Shown in pieces: positions 10,284 through 19,491 of a stretch of 64,000 nucleotides of DNA. Origin of the DNA: Flavobacterium oreochromis (lineage in GTDB: Bacteria > Bacteroidota > Bacteroidia > Flavobacteriales > Flavobacteriaceae); contig NZ_CP067377.1 of NCBI RefSeq assembly GCF_019565455.1, positions 2,548,001-2,612,000 of the forward strand. The letters are read 5' to 3'. Below the pieces are notes generated by a model. That model was not told the DNA's origin, ran no database searches, and saw only the letters and a program-made list of their open reading frames with translations. Position numbers and translations under genes: made by a program. Positions within the stretch are counted from its first letter, which is position 1. Every line of letters begins with the position of its first letter.

Positions 10284-10963
10284 ATGAAATTACAAAAAAT
10301 TGCCGAGTTATTAGAATTTCTATTTATTTTTAATCTTGTTTTATACGGGATTATGACCTTTTTGGAAGTAGAGGTGTTAGAAGAATATCTACGCGGTATA
10401 CGGATGCCCTTACTTTTTATATTATACATGATTACTTCTTCAAGAATCAATATTAACTTTTTATTGTGCTTGATATTGTTCCAGATAACCTCATCTTTAT
10501 TTGCTGTAGAAGGAAAAGCAGCGTTTAAAATAGCAACGCTATTTTCTTTATTGTCAAAAATAGGGTTAATCTATTTAGTATTAGAGTTTATTGAGAAAAA
10601 ATATAGAATGGCTATAGGAATCGCTTTAATACCATTATTTGTTTTGTATTTATATATGATATATTTTGTGTTTGATCAAGTACAAGATTATTATATTTAT
10701 TGGGTTTTTAATTCGCTTTTAACCGCTTTTTTAGGAGCTGTTGGGGTTATAACGTATATAAATGAATCTAGGAAAGAAAATTTAATATTTCTTATAGGAA
10801 CTTCTTTTTTGTAGTTCAGATGTCTTTATTTTTCTTTAACATGTTTTATTATAAATCCACTTTTTTACATAAAATGATTATCATTTCTTCTGCTTTAGCT
10901 TATTATATGATATATAAATTTTTAATTTTAAAAGAAAATGCTCAAAATATGACGATAAGTTAA
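10284..10963 (+). CDS. Multipass membrane protein of unknown function, frameshifted
   Basis: About eight hydrophobic segments and few charged residues. There is no motif I recognise; the pattern is loosely like YhhN-type membrane proteins, but I cannot support that. The frame breaks at the T6 run 10805-10810; with seven T it continues to the TAA at 10961-10963 and gives 226 residues. It is divergent from the GNAT gene and ends 33 bases before menD. The menD -7 element overlaps its stop codon. Confidence 0.6.
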
Positions 10964-10971
10964 TACTTTTG
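10964..10971 (+). promoter_or_regulatory. menD promoter, -7 element
   Basis: TACTTTTG matches TAnnTTTG and lies 25 bases before the TTG start of menD. It overlaps the end of the upstream gene after frameshift repair. Confidence 0.5.
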
Positions 10972-10996
10972 CCGTAGAACATGAGTTTATTATAAG

Positions 10997-12661
10997 TTGA
11001 AATCTACCGCTATTTACCCCAGAATTCCTTTAGCACAAAGCATAATAGAAATATGTAAAAAAAAAGGATTAAATCACATAGTTATTTCTCCTGGTTCGAG
11101 AAACGCACCTTTGACTATAGGGTTTTCTAGTCAAACCGAATTTAATTGTTATAGTATAGTAGATGAACGTTGTGCAGGTTTTTTTGCATTAGGTTTAGCT
11201 CAACAGTTACGAAAGCCAGTAGTATTAGTTTGTACTTCAGGATCCGCTTTGTTAAACTATTACCCTGCTATTTCAGAAGCTTTTTATAGTCAAATACCCT
11301 TAGTGGTTATTTCAGCAGATCGTCCAGTTGATAAAATAGATATAGGAGATGGTCAAACGATTAGACAAGCTAATGTTTTTGCTAACCATATTTTATATAA
11401 CGCAAATTTAGAAGAGATCTCTTCAGCTGAAAATGATAGACTAATACAAGAAGCATTGTTTTTTAGTAGTACTCAACAAGGGCCAGTTCATATTAACGCT
11501 CCTTTTGAAGAACCTTTATATGATACAGTTTCAGAATTAACAATTAAAACAACATGGTTTGATTTTGAATCAAAAATTGAAGATTTAGAACCTCTTGATC
11601 TTTTTGTAGAACAATGGAATAAAGCCCGTAAAAAAATAATTCTAATAGGAGAAACTCAACCCAATACAATTGAACCTCAGTACTTAGAAATTATAGCAAA
11701 CGATCCATCCGTAATCGTTATGACCGAAGTGACATCTAATGTACATCATGAAAATTTTATTACTAATATTGATACAATTATAACTCCTTTTTCAGAAGAA
11801 GAATTTGAACGTTATCAACCTGAAATATTACTAACCATAGGAGGAATGATCGTGTCAAAAAGGATTAAAGCCTTTTTTAGGAAGTATAAACCCGATGCTC
11901 ATTGGCATGTAGATCGCTTAAGAGCTTATGATACATATGGTTGTCTTAATAAGCATTTTAAAGAAACTCCCAATGTGTTTTTTAAACGTTTTTTAGAACG
12001 CACTTCTTATCATATAAGTACTTTTCAACAAGAATTACTAGCTGTTCGTTTACAAAGAGCAATATCCCATGATCTTTATTTAAAACAAATTCATTTTTCA
12101 GATCTAAAAGTTTTTCAAATTATTACAGAATTATTTCCGAAAAATATTCAATTACAAATAAGTAATAGTTCAGCAATACGATATGCGCAGTTATTTTCAT
12201 TAAATCCAAGTATTCACGTTTATTGTAATAGAGGAACTAGTGGAATAGAAGGAAGTACTACAACAGCCATTGGAGCTGCCGTTTTAAATAAAAAAACAAC
12301 TTATCTTATAACAGGAGATATTAGTTTCTTCTATGATAGTAATGCTTTGTGGAACCATTATATACCAGGTGATTTTAAAATTATTATAGTGAATAATGGA
12401 GGAGGAGGGATTTTTAGGATCTTACCAGGCCATCAAGAAAATGAAACATTTAATACTTTTTTTGAAACTTCACATAATTTAACAGCAGAGCATTTAGCTT
12501 CCATGTACGGTTTTTGTTATATTAAAGCAACGGATGAAAAACAGTTACGAGAGCATTGGAAAGAGTTTTCAACCCTGAATAAACCTGCTATATTGGAAGT
12601 TTTTACACCAGAAAAAATAAATAATGAAATTCTTTTACAATATTTTAAGAGTTTAAAATAA
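10997..12661 (+). CDS. menD: SEPHCHC synthase MenD (menaquinone biosynthesis)
   Basis: A thiamine diphosphate enzyme that joins isochorismate and 2-oxoglutarate in the first committed step of menaquinone synthesis. SPGSRNAPLTIGF and CTSGSALLNYYPAISEA mark the pyrimidine-binding domain with its conserved glutamate. ITGDISFFYDSNALWN and VNNGGGGIFRIL mark the diphosphate/Mg domain. The full length is 554 residues. The start is TTG at 10997 (MKSTAIYPRIPLAQ); the only nearby ATG (10981) meets a stop after four codons. The frame is intact, including a run of nine A. Confidence 0.96.
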   Translation: MKSTAIYPRIPLAQSIIEICKKKGLNHIVISPGSRNAPLTIGFSSQTEFNCYSIVDERCAGFFALGLAQQLRKPVVLVCTSGSALLNYYPAISEAFYSQIPLVVISADRPVDKIDIGDGQTIRQANVFANHILYNANLEEISSAENDRLIQEALFFSSTQQGPVHINAPFEEPLYDTVSELTIKTTWFDFESKIEDLEPLDLFVEQWNKARKKIILIGETQPNTIEPQYLEIIANDPSVIVMTEVTSNVHHENFITNIDTIITPFSEEEFERYQPEILLTIGGMIVSKRIKAFFRKYKPDAHWHVDRLRAYDTYGCLNKHFKETPNVFFKRFLERTSYHISTFQQELLAVRLQRAISHDLYLKQIHFSDLKVFQIITELFPKNIQLQISNSSAIRYAQLFSLNPSIHVYCNRGTSGIEGSTTTAIGAAVLNKKTTYLITGDISFFYDSNALWNHYIPGDFKIIIVNNGGGGIFRILPGHQENETFNTFFETSHNLTAEHLASMYGFCYIKATDEKQLREHWKEFSTLNKPAILEVFTPEKINNEILLQYFKSLK

Positions 12662-12685
12662 TAGACTTTTTTTTTTTTTTAACTG

Positions 12686-12712
12686 TTTGTTTTAATATTT
12701 TTTTTATATTTG
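12686..12712 (+). promoter_or_regulatory. Promoter upstream of the DUF2853 gene
   Basis: TATATTTG (12705-12712) fits the -7 consensus. TTTG at 12686-12689 is a possible -33 element with a short 15-base spacer. Confidence 0.45.
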
Positions 12713-12743
12713 ATAGATATACAATAACATAACTAGAAAAAAT

Positions 12744-13084
12744 ATGAGTAAAAGAGATGAACTGATTGAGAAATATACAGCTGATTTAAAAGAAAAATGC
12801 GGTGTAACCCCTGATGTAGAATTATTGACAAAAGTAGTTATAGGTTGCGGACCTTCTATTTATAATCAAGATTCATCTACAGTGTCAGGTTCACAACAAT
12901 CAGAATTAGATACTGTAAAGAATAACTTTTTAATTAAAAAATTAGGTCTAGAAGATAGTCCAGAATTAGATGCCGCGATTGATAGTGTAATGGAGCAATA
13001 CGGACGTTCTAATCGTAATAAATACCGTGCAGTTGTATATTATTTATTAACACTTCATTTTAAAAAGAAAGTGTTTATAATTAA
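12744..13084 (+). CDS. DUF2853 family protein, frameshift near the C-terminus
   Basis: A small acidic/helical cytoplasmic protein of unknown function. VVIGCGPSIYNQDSSTVSGS and VKNNFLIKKLGLEDSPELD are diagnostic for DUF2853. As read, the tail continues to 13097 (HFKKKVFIINQKL). One extra A in the A5 run 13062-13066 gives HFKKESVYN and a stop at 13082-13084, which fits the usual ending. It has its own promoter and a terminator 20 bases after the stop, so it is probably monocistronic. Confidence 0.85.
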
Positions 13085-13104
13085 TCAGAAATTATAAAGT
13101 TTAT

Positions 13105-13130
13105 AAATCCCGATTTTATCGGGATTTTTT
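13105..13130 (+). terminator. Rho-independent terminator after DUF2853 gene
   Basis: A 10-bp stem AAATCCCGAT / ATCGGGATTT with a 3-base TTT loop, followed by T residues. Confidence 0.85.
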
Positions 13131-13135
13131 ATTTG

Positions 13136-13143
13136 TATCTTTG
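13136..13143 (+). promoter_or_regulatory. cvfB promoter, -7 element
   Basis: TATCTTTG matches TAnnTTTG and lies 19 bases before the ATG, immediately after the upstream terminator. Confidence 0.5.
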
Positions 13144-13162
13144 CAATTCTAAATTTTGACAG

Positions 13163-13996
13163 ATGATTGAAATAGGAAAATTTAATACTCTAAAGATAAC
13201 ACGAAATACGAATGTTGGTTTATATCTAACAGATGGCGAAAAAGATGTTTTATTGCCTAATAAATATGTACCTAAAGAATATGAAATAGAAGAAGATATT
13301 GAAGTATTTGTGTACTTAGACCATGAAGAACGACCTGTAGCTACTACTTTAGAACCTTATATTTTTTTAAATGAATTTTCATTATTGAGAGTTAGTTATG
13401 TCAATAAATTTGGCGCTTTTATGGATTGGGGACTAGAAAAGGATTTATTTGTACCTTTTAAAGAGCAAGCTAGGCCGATGGAAGAAGGAAAAAGATATCT
13501 TGTTTATATGTATTTAGATCAACAAACGAATCGTTTAGTAGGGTCAAGTAGGTTAAATCAATTTTTAAGTAATCAAAATTTAAGTGTTGAAAATGGAGAA
13601 GAAGTTGATTTGATTGTTTCACATATTTCAGAAAAAGGTATTAATGTTATTATTAATGAAAAACATAAAGGCTTAATTTATAGAAATGAACTTTTTGAAG
13701 ATTTAAGAACAGGAGATCGTATCATTGGATATGTCAAAAATATTCGTCCAGACGGAAAAATAGATGTGTCAAGACAACCGTTAGGATTTGAACGAATAGA
13801 TACTTCAGCTCAAAAGATAATAGATGAATTAAAAAGAGGAAGAGGAATTTTAAAATTACATGATAATAGTAGTCCTGATGATATAAAAACAGTTCTACAA
13901 ATGAGTAAAAAAACATTTAAAAAGGCTATAGGGACTCTTTATAAACAGAAAATGATTGAAATAAAACCTGATGGGATCTATTTAGTTAAAGAGTAA
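13163..13996 (+). CDS. CvfB/YitL-type S1 RNA-binding protein
   Basis: A 277-residue protein with two or three S1-like OB domains (for instance VNKFGAFMDWGLEKDLFVPF and ISEKGINVIINEKHKGLIY) and a C-terminal winged-helix part ending KKAIGTLYKQKMIEI. This architecture is CvfB, an RNA-binding regulator of virulence and expression in Gram-positives that is widespread in Bacteroidetes; its role here is not known. It has its own promoter and terminator. The frame is intact. Confidence 0.88.
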   Translation: MIEIGKFNTLKITRNTNVGLYLTDGEKDVLLPNKYVPKEYEIEEDIEVFVYLDHEERPVATTLEPYIFLNEFSLLRVSYVNKFGAFMDWGLEKDLFVPFKEQARPMEEGKRYLVYMYLDQQTNRLVGSSRLNQFLSNQNLSVENGEEVDLIVSHISEKGINVIINEKHKGLIYRNELFEDLRTGDRIIGYVKNIRPDGKIDVSRQPLGFERIDTSAQKIIDELKRGRGILKLHDNSSPDDIKTVLQMSKKTFKKAIGTLYKQKMIEIKPDGIYLVKE

Positions 13997-14005
13997 TTAA
14001 GCTAA

Positions 14006-14036
14006 AAAAACGAGGTAAAAAAATTACCTCGTTTTT
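14006..14036. terminator. Bidirectional terminator between cvfB and DUF6048 gene
   Basis: CGAGGTAA (14011-14018) pairs with TTACCTCG (14024-14031) around an A5 loop, with A5 before and T5 after. It serves the two converging genes. Confidence 0.85.
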
Positions 14037-14078
14037 CATGAAATTTTTAAGCCTTATTTAAATATCTGAAAAAGATTA

Positions 14079-14783
14079 TTATTTTTTCTTTTTATATAAA
14101 GGAATAAAATAAGTAATGCTATAATTCCAACCTGCCCCAAATTTTCCATCATATGTTTTGTTGAATCCAGGGATGTATAAGTTATTAAAATTTTCTGGTT
14201 TTTTTTCAGATAATAGGTAATTAATTCGCAAGCTAAAACCTGCATAAAAATTATTAAAAATTTTAGCTTTAATTCCAGCTACTACTTCAGCCCAATGAGC
14301 TGTTAGACCATTATAGTTTTTATTAATAATTACAGCATCTGCCTGAGGAAAATATCCAGCAGTATTGTATATTTTATAACTGTTTAATTCTTGATTAAAA
14401 GTAGAGAAACCATAGCGGAGTCCTAGATGAACTATATTTTCCATATCCAGCCAGTTTTGGTAAAAATTATGGTCAAATCCAACCTTAAAATAACTTCCAT
14501 TTGTTGTGAAATTAAGGCGATTGTCTTCTGTTATTTTTTTTTCATTACCTATTTCAGCAGCTAAATACATTTTTTTGCTAACTCTATAATCTCCTACTAA
14601 TTCTAATCCTCTGTAATTTTTATCAAAAATTGAACGGGTTAGTTTAGATAAATCAGCACCTATTCTAAAACCATAGCGCTCTGTTTTTTTTATCGTATCG
14701 TTTGTTTTTTCTTGTGCTTGACTACTTGCTAGTGAAAACACAATTAATAATAGACTAAAAGAAAATTTTGATATGTGTTTCAT
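14079..14783 (-). CDS. DUF6048 family protein, outer-membrane beta-barrel-like
   Basis: The signal peptide (FSFSLLLIVFSLASSQA, about residues 6-23) is followed by alternating aromatic and polar strands such as YGFRIGADLSKL and FYAGFSLRINYLL, ending in a strand of aromatic residues. This suggests an outer-membrane barrel of 234 residues. The family is DUF6048, restricted to Bacteroidetes; function unknown. It overlaps the end of the upstream DUF6452 gene by 29 bases and is the third gene of the rlmD cluster. The frame is intact. Confidence 0.8.
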   Translation of the reverse strand: MKHISKFSFSLLLIVFSLASSQAQEKTNDTIKKTERYGFRIGADLSKLTRSIFDKNYRGLELVGDYRVSKKMYLAAEIGNEKKITEDNRLNFTTNGSYFKVGFDHNFYQNWLDMENIVHLGLRYGFSTFNQELNSYKIYNTAGYFPQADAVIINKNYNGLTAHWAEVVAGIKAKIFNNFYAGFSLRINYLLSEKKPENFNNLYIPGFNKTYDGKFGAGWNYSITYFIPLYKKKK

Positions 14784-15249
14784 TTTCGTTTGCGATAGAT
14801 GTTTTTTGTATGGTTACTTCTTGTATCCAATTTTTAGGTGTAGTTAATACAGCACCATTAGAGGTATCTAATGTGAATTCAGTTTTATATCCACAAGCTC
14901 TTGAAATATAAACATCATTACGAGTGTAATTTAGTTTTATTTGATCCTCTTTTTCTAAAGTAGTGTTTTTTGAATTAATTTTAAAGGTATAACTTACTTC
15001 GTTAGCATTTACTTTTAGAGGTAATTCAATTTTATTGCCACCTGTAAACTCTAAAGAATTCCCCATTCCTTCAGCAGTAATTTTTAAATCAGTTACGGTT
15101 TTAGGGTTTGTAGGGTTGTTATTATCAAAAAACTGAATAATCATTCTTGGCGTTGTAGGTGTTCCTTGTGGACAAATATCGTCTGGCTCACAATTATACA
15201 ATCCCATGGAAAAAATGATTACAAATAAACCGAAAAGTATTTTTTTCAT
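14755..15249 (-). CDS. DUF6452 family lipoprotein
   Basis: The N-terminus MKKILFGLFVIIFSMGLYNC is a lipoprotein signal with the acylated Cys at residue 20, followed by EPDDICPQGTPTTPRMI. A conserved SRACGYKTEFTLD lies near the end. Function unknown. It sits between rlmD and DUF6048 on one strand, a gene order common in Flavobacteria. The C-terminus ENETHIKIFF is encoded in the overlap with DUF6048 and appears genuine, not a frameshift. Confidence 0.82.
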   Translation of the reverse strand: MKKILFGLFVIIFSMGLYNCEPDDICPQGTPTTPRMIIQFFDNNNPTNPKTVTDLKITAEGMGNSLEFTGGNKIELPLKVNANEVSYTFKINSKNTTLEKEDQIKLNYTRNDVYISRACGYKTEFTLDTSNGAVLTTPKNWIQEVTIQKTSIANENETHIKIFF

Positions 15250-15311
15250 ATAATTTTGAGTAATTAGTAATAAGTGATTAGCTAATAGTCTTGCTGATTA
15301 CTTTTCATTAT

Positions 15312-16724
15312 TTACTTTTTTTCTAATAAAACTACATTTTCAACATGATGTGTTTGAGGGAACATATCTACAGGGCGTACACGTGTTACCTTATACATAC
15401 GATCCATTAAAGCTAAATCGCGCGCTTGAGTAGCAGAGTTGCAACTAACATATACTACTTTTTTAGGGGCAATTTTTAAAATTTGTTCTACTACATCTGC
15501 GTGCATACCATCACGTGGTGGATCTGTGATAATAACATCTGGATGACCATGTCTGGCTATGAATTCGTCATTAAAAACATTTTTCATATCACCTGTAAAA
15601 AACTCGCAATTAGTTATGTTATTGCGTTCTGCATTTATTTTTGCATCTGCTATGGCTTCAGGAACTGCTTCTACACCTATCACTTTTTTTGCTTTTTTAG
15701 AAACAAACTGCGCAATAGTACCTGTGCCTGTATATAAGTCATAAACTAATTCATTTCCAGTGAGTCCAGCAAAATCCCTAGTGATTGCGTATAACTCATA
15801 GGCTTGCTCAGAATTCGTTTGGTAAAATGATTTAGCATTAATGCTAAATTGTAAACCCTCCATTTCTTCTAAGATATGATCACGACCTTTAAATAAAATG
15901 ATATCCTGATCATACAAAGTATCGTTTGCTTTTTGGTTGATTACATATTGTAACGAAGTGATAGCAGGAAAACGTTCTGCTAGGAAATTCATGATCAAAT
16001 CAATTTCTTCTTTCTTATTGTCAAAAAACTGTATCAGTACCATGATTTCGCCTGTAGAAGCCGTTCGAATCATTAAGGTTCTTAACAGTCCTGAATGTTC
16101 TCTAGGATTAAAGAAGGCTAAATTATTTTGATTAGCAAAACGTCTAATCTCATTTCTGATTTCATTAGAGGGATCTTGTTGTAAATGGCATTTTTCTATA
16201 TCTAAAATTTTGTCCCACATTTTTGGAATATGAAAACCAACAGCATTTTTATTATCAAATTCCTTTCCGCTGTTTATTTCTTCTTGTGTCATCCAGCGAG
16301 AGGAAGAAAAACCAAATTCCATTTTATTACGGTAAAAAAACTGTTTTTCAGAGCCTAAAATTGGCTCAAATTCAGGTAAGTCAATTTTACCAATACGTTT
16401 TAGGTTGTTTTCTACTTCTTGATGTTTGTATAATAATTGTTGGCTATATTTCATGTTTTGCCATTTACAGCCACCACAAACACCAAAATGTTCACATACT
16501 GGATCTACTCGATGTTCTGAATAGGAATGGAACTGGGTAGCTCTTCCTTCATAGTATGATTTACGTTTTTTAAAAGTTTGTACATCTACCACATCGCCTG
16601 GTACTACATTTGAAATAAAAATGACCTGACCTTCTGGGGCTTTTGCCACACATACGCCTTTTGCACCTGCATCAAGGACTTTTACGTTTTCGAATACGAC
16701 TTGTTTATCTTTTTTTCTTCCCAT
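15312..16724 (-). CDS. rlmD: 23S rRNA (uracil-C5)-methyltransferase RlmD
   Basis: The 470-residue enzyme has an N-terminal TRAM domain, then CEHFGVCGGCKW, which supplies the [4Fe-4S] cysteines. The AdoMet motif is VYDLYTGTGTIAQF, the DPPRDGMH motif follows, and VYVSCNSAT carries the catalytic cysteine. It methylates a uridine of 23S rRNA; the RlmD versus RlmCD site choice cannot be read from sequence. It leads the DUF6452-DUF6048 cluster and is divergent from the secreted protease. The frame is intact. Confidence 0.93.
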   Translation of the reverse strand: MGRKKDKQVVFENVKVLDAGAKGVCVAKAPEGQVIFISNVVPGDVVDVQTFKKRKSYYEGRATQFHSYSEHRVDPVCEHFGVCGGCKWQNMKYSQQLLYKHQEVENNLKRIGKIDLPEFEPILGSEKQFFYRNKMEFGFSSSRWMTQEEINSGKEFDNKNAVGFHIPKMWDKILDIEKCHLQQDPSNEIRNEIRRFANQNNLAFFNPREHSGLLRTLMIRTASTGEIMVLIQFFDNKKEEIDLIMNFLAERFPAITSLQYVINQKANDTLYDQDIILFKGRDHILEEMEGLQFSINAKSFYQTNSEQAYELYAITRDFAGLTGNELVYDLYTGTGTIAQFVSKKAKKVIGVEAVPEAIADAKINAERNNITNCEFFTGDMKNVFNDEFIARHGHPDVIITDPPRDGMHADVVEQILKIAPKKVVYVSCNSATQARDLALMDRMYKVTRVRPVDMFPQTHHVENVVLLEKK

Positions 16725-16918
16725 AAGGCAAAGATAATAAATGAACTGAGATATTATGATTGTCTTCTAAGTCTTTAATAATAATTAGTTAATTGTGTTT
16801 TTTTACTAGGAAATGAATTAGAATTTGTTGAAAAAAATGTATATTGCGACTCTTTTTTTAGTTATATGTTAAAAAAAAGAGTAAATGTATCTTGTTTTTT
16901 AATGATAATTCAATTTTT

Positions 16919-18262
16919 ATGAAGTTAAATTGTATGGAAATGAAAGAAATTGTTATTTCTTTGTTCTTTTTTTTGTTTTGTCTAGAATTGTCCGGGCAAA
17001 CGACTATAAGAGAACATGAGGTTAGGTGTTATTCGACAGAGTATGAAAAACATTTGAGAGAAAAACATTCAAATAGAGCTACAACTGTAGAGTTTGAAAG
17101 TTGGATTAATAAAAAAATAGATTTACAAAAAAATCAACTTAATAAAGAAGAAAGAGTAGCTATTATAACAATTCCCGTTGTTGTGCATGTAATTCATAAT
17201 GGTGATGCGTACGGCGAAAATGAAAATATAAGAGATGAACAAGTTTTTTCTCAAATTCAAGTTTTAAATGATGATTTTAGACGTAGAATTAACACAGCAG
17301 GATATAATACAAATCCAGTTGGAGCAGATGTAGAAATCCAATTTTGTTTAGCTAAGACTAATCCTGATGGAAATTTGACCAATGGTATTGATCGTGTAGA
17401 TTTTGGAAGAGTGTTTTTTAATAAACATGCTATAGAAAATGAATTAAAACCCCGTACTATTTGGAATCCAGAAGAATATTTAAATATTTGGACTTGTGTT
17501 TTTGGAGATGATCTTATAAATGTTCAAGGTTATGCACAATTTCCTAGCTCATCAGGACTTTCTGGTTTAGGAGTTAACGAAGGGATTGCTTCAACTGATG
17601 GAGTTGTAATAGGATACAATAAATTTGGTTCTTCAGTTATATTTCCAGAAGGAGTATATAATGCTCCATATGATAGAGGAAGAACTACTACTCATGAAAT
17701 AGGGCATTGGTTAGGTTTGTATCATATTTGGGGTGATAATTCAGATTGTACTTTAAATAATGATTTTTGTGCAGATACGCCTGTTTCGCTAAATCCTAAC
17801 AGAGGTTGCCCTAAGAATGTAGATTCTTGTCCCTTAGATCGAGGAAAAGATATGGTTGAGAATTATATGGATTATACAGATGATATTTGTATGAATATCT
17901 TTACAAATGATCAAAAGAAACGAATTAGAACGGTATTAAAAAATGCAGAGAGAAGACGGAATTTAGAGCGTTCTACTAAATGTCAAGAACCTAATTTGAT
18001 AGATGAGGATTTTGGAATGTTAAGTAAAATTTCAATTTATCCAAATCCTGTTAATGCTGAATTAACTATTGCTATGCCTAATGAGGATGAGTTACCAGAA
18101 GCATATGTATTATTAAATTCAATTGGTCAAGAAGTAGCTGCTAAGAAGGATCTTAAAATAGAAGATTTAAAATTAGTTGTTAGTCATTTGACAAATGGAA
18201 TATATTTCTTAAAAGTTCAAAAAGCAGGTAAGAAGGTAACTTTAAAATTTGTTAAAAAATAA
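16919..18262 (+). CDS. Secreted M43 zinc metalloprotease with T9SS sorting domain
   Basis: The N-terminal signal sequence EIVISLFFFLFCLELSGQ is followed by a propeptide and the catalytic motif HEIGHWLGLYH (about residue 258), the extended HExxHxxGxxH of M43 cytophagalysin/pappalysin-like peptidases. NYMDYTDDICMN is the downstream Met-turn region. The last 75 residues begin ISIYPNPVNAELTI and end with a lysine-rich strand, the type A sorting signal for the type IX secretion system. Starts at 16919, 16934 or 16940 are possible; the last gives the neatest signal peptide. It has its own terminator. The frame is intact. Confidence 0.9.
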   Translation: MKLNCMEMKEIVISLFFFLFCLELSGQTTIREHEVRCYSTEYEKHLREKHSNRATTVEFESWINKKIDLQKNQLNKEERVAIITIPVVVHVIHNGDAYGENENIRDEQVFSQIQVLNDDFRRRINTAGYNTNPVGADVEIQFCLAKTNPDGNLTNGIDRVDFGRVFFNKHAIENELKPRTIWNPEEYLNIWTCVFGDDLINVQGYAQFPSSSGLSGLGVNEGIASTDGVVIGYNKFGSSVIFPEGVYNAPYDRGRTTTHEIGHWLGLYHIWGDNSDCTLNNDFCADTPVSLNPNRGCPKNVDSCPLDRGKDMVENYMDYTDDICMNIFTNDQKKRIRTVLKNAERRRNLERSTKCQEPNLIDEDFGMLSKISIYPNPVNAELTIAMPNEDELPEAYVLLNSIGQEVAAKKDLKIEDLKLVVSHLTNGIYFLKVQKAGKKVTLKFVKK

Positions 18263-18283
18263 TATTTATTGAAACTATATATC

Positions 18284-18316
18284 AAAAGCCTCCATAATAA
18301 GATGGAGGCTTTTTTG
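18284..18316 (+). terminator. Rho-independent terminator after M43 protease
   Basis: AAAAGCCTCCAT (18284-18295) pairs with ATGGAGGCTTTT (18302-18313) around a 6-base loop, followed by T residues. Confidence 0.9.
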
Positions 18317-18380
18317 TTTGCACACTATTTTGAAAAGGAAAGAAATTAAATGATCTTTGTTGATAAATAAATTCATGTAT

Positions 18381-18917
18381 ATGAAAAAATATCTAGTATT
18401 GCTTCGCGGAATCAACGTTTCAGGACATAATATGATAAAAATGGATGAGCTCAAAACTTTATTAGAGGGGATGGGATTCGTAAATGTATTAACCTATATT
18501 CAATCAGGTAATGTTTTTATTGAGTCTGAAGAAGAAAATGAACTTTCTATTGGTTTTAAAATCAAGCAAGAAATTTTTAAACAATGGGGCTACGAAGTGC
18601 CTGCTATGGTGTTAAAAAAAGAAGATTTAGAAAAAGCTTTAATTAATAATCCTTATTTAAAAGTGCATAACGCAGATACAACTAAAATTTATTTTAGTTT
18701 TTTAAATAAAAAATTAGGAGCACAAGCAATTCATGATTTAAAAATGAGTCAGGTAAAACCAGATGAAGCAACTATTGATGAAAATCGTATTTATTTGAAA
18801 TATGATAAAGGAGCAGGAAAAACTAGATTAGATAATAAATACATTGAGAAAAAATTAAATGTACTCTCTACTATACGAAATTATAATACCGTAAGTAAGT
18901 TGTTAGAAATGTTTTAA
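18381..18917 (+). CDS. DUF1697 family protein
   Basis: LLRGINVSGHNMIKMDELK and TYIQSGNVFIES are the family signatures of DUF1697, a small alpha/beta fold of unknown function found widely in bacteria. The 178-residue reading starts at the ATG at 18381; earlier in-frame starts (18357, 18375) add residues not expected in the family. The DUF1003 gene follows after 10 bases, so the two may be co-transcribed. The frame is intact. Confidence 0.88.
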   Translation: MKKYLVLLRGINVSGHNMIKMDELKTLLEGMGFVNVLTYIQSGNVFIESEEENELSIGFKIKQEIFKQWGYEVPAMVLKKEDLEKALINNPYLKVHNADTTKIYFSFLNKKLGAQAIHDLKMSQVKPDEATIDENRIYLKYDKGAGKTRLDNKYIEKKLNVLSTIRNYNTVSKLLEMF

Positions 18918-18927
18918 AAGTGATAAT

Positions 18928-19408
18928 ATGACGGATCGTGAAATAGAATCATGGGTGGACTCAACAGAAGTAGAGTCTCGAACTATAGGACAGCGAGTGG
19001 CAGATCAGGTAGCTAGTTTTGGTGGTAGCTGGATATTTATTATTTCTTTTTTAATTTTTTTATTAACTTGGATAGTAATCAATGTATTTTTTTGATGAAT
19101 AAAGGATTTGATCCTTATCCGTTCATATTATTAAACCTTATATTATCCTGTATTGCTGCTTTACAAGCTCCTATTATTATGATGAGTCAAAACAGACAAG
19201 AAGAAAAAGATAGAGAACGAGCTAAAAAGGATTTTTATGTCAACTTAAAAGCAGAACAAGAAATTCGGTTATTGCAGGATAAATTAGATCATATTCTAGC
19301 ACATCAACATGAAGAATTATTGCATATTCAAAAGAACAAATAACATTATTAAAAGAAATTAATCAAAAAATAATAAGGATAGAAAAACAAGGTAAAAAAA
19401 TTTCCTAA
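18928..19408 (+). CDS. DUF1003 family membrane protein, frameshifted
   Basis: The repaired protein has 160 residues: a soluble N-terminus, RVADQVASFGGSWIFI, two membrane helices around FDPYPFILLNLILS, then APIIMMSQNRQEEKDR and a charged helical tail. This is the DUF1003 layout; function unknown. The frame breaks at the T7 run 19087-19093 and the A4 run 19330-19333, each repaired by one extra base. It lies 10 bases after the DUF1697 gene and converges on the peroxidase gene. Confidence 0.82.
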
Positions 19409-19424
19409 AATATACACTCATAGA

Positions 19425-19458
19425 GAGGAATCACATAATATTTATTATGAGACTCCTC
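19425..19458. terminator. Hairpin between converging genes
   Basis: A 15-bp stem with two mismatches (19425-19439 with 19444-19458) and a 4-base loop lies in the gap between two converging genes. There is no T tract, so it may be a weak terminator or an mRNA end stabiliser. Confidence 0.5.
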
Positions 19459-19491
19459 CTGTTATTTGAGTAATAAGAGGCTATTGATTTT

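Noticed and set aside
15483..16540. Several plus-strand open frames at 15483-16540
   Set aside because: They are antisense to the intact rlmD gene, which has all its catalytic motifs.
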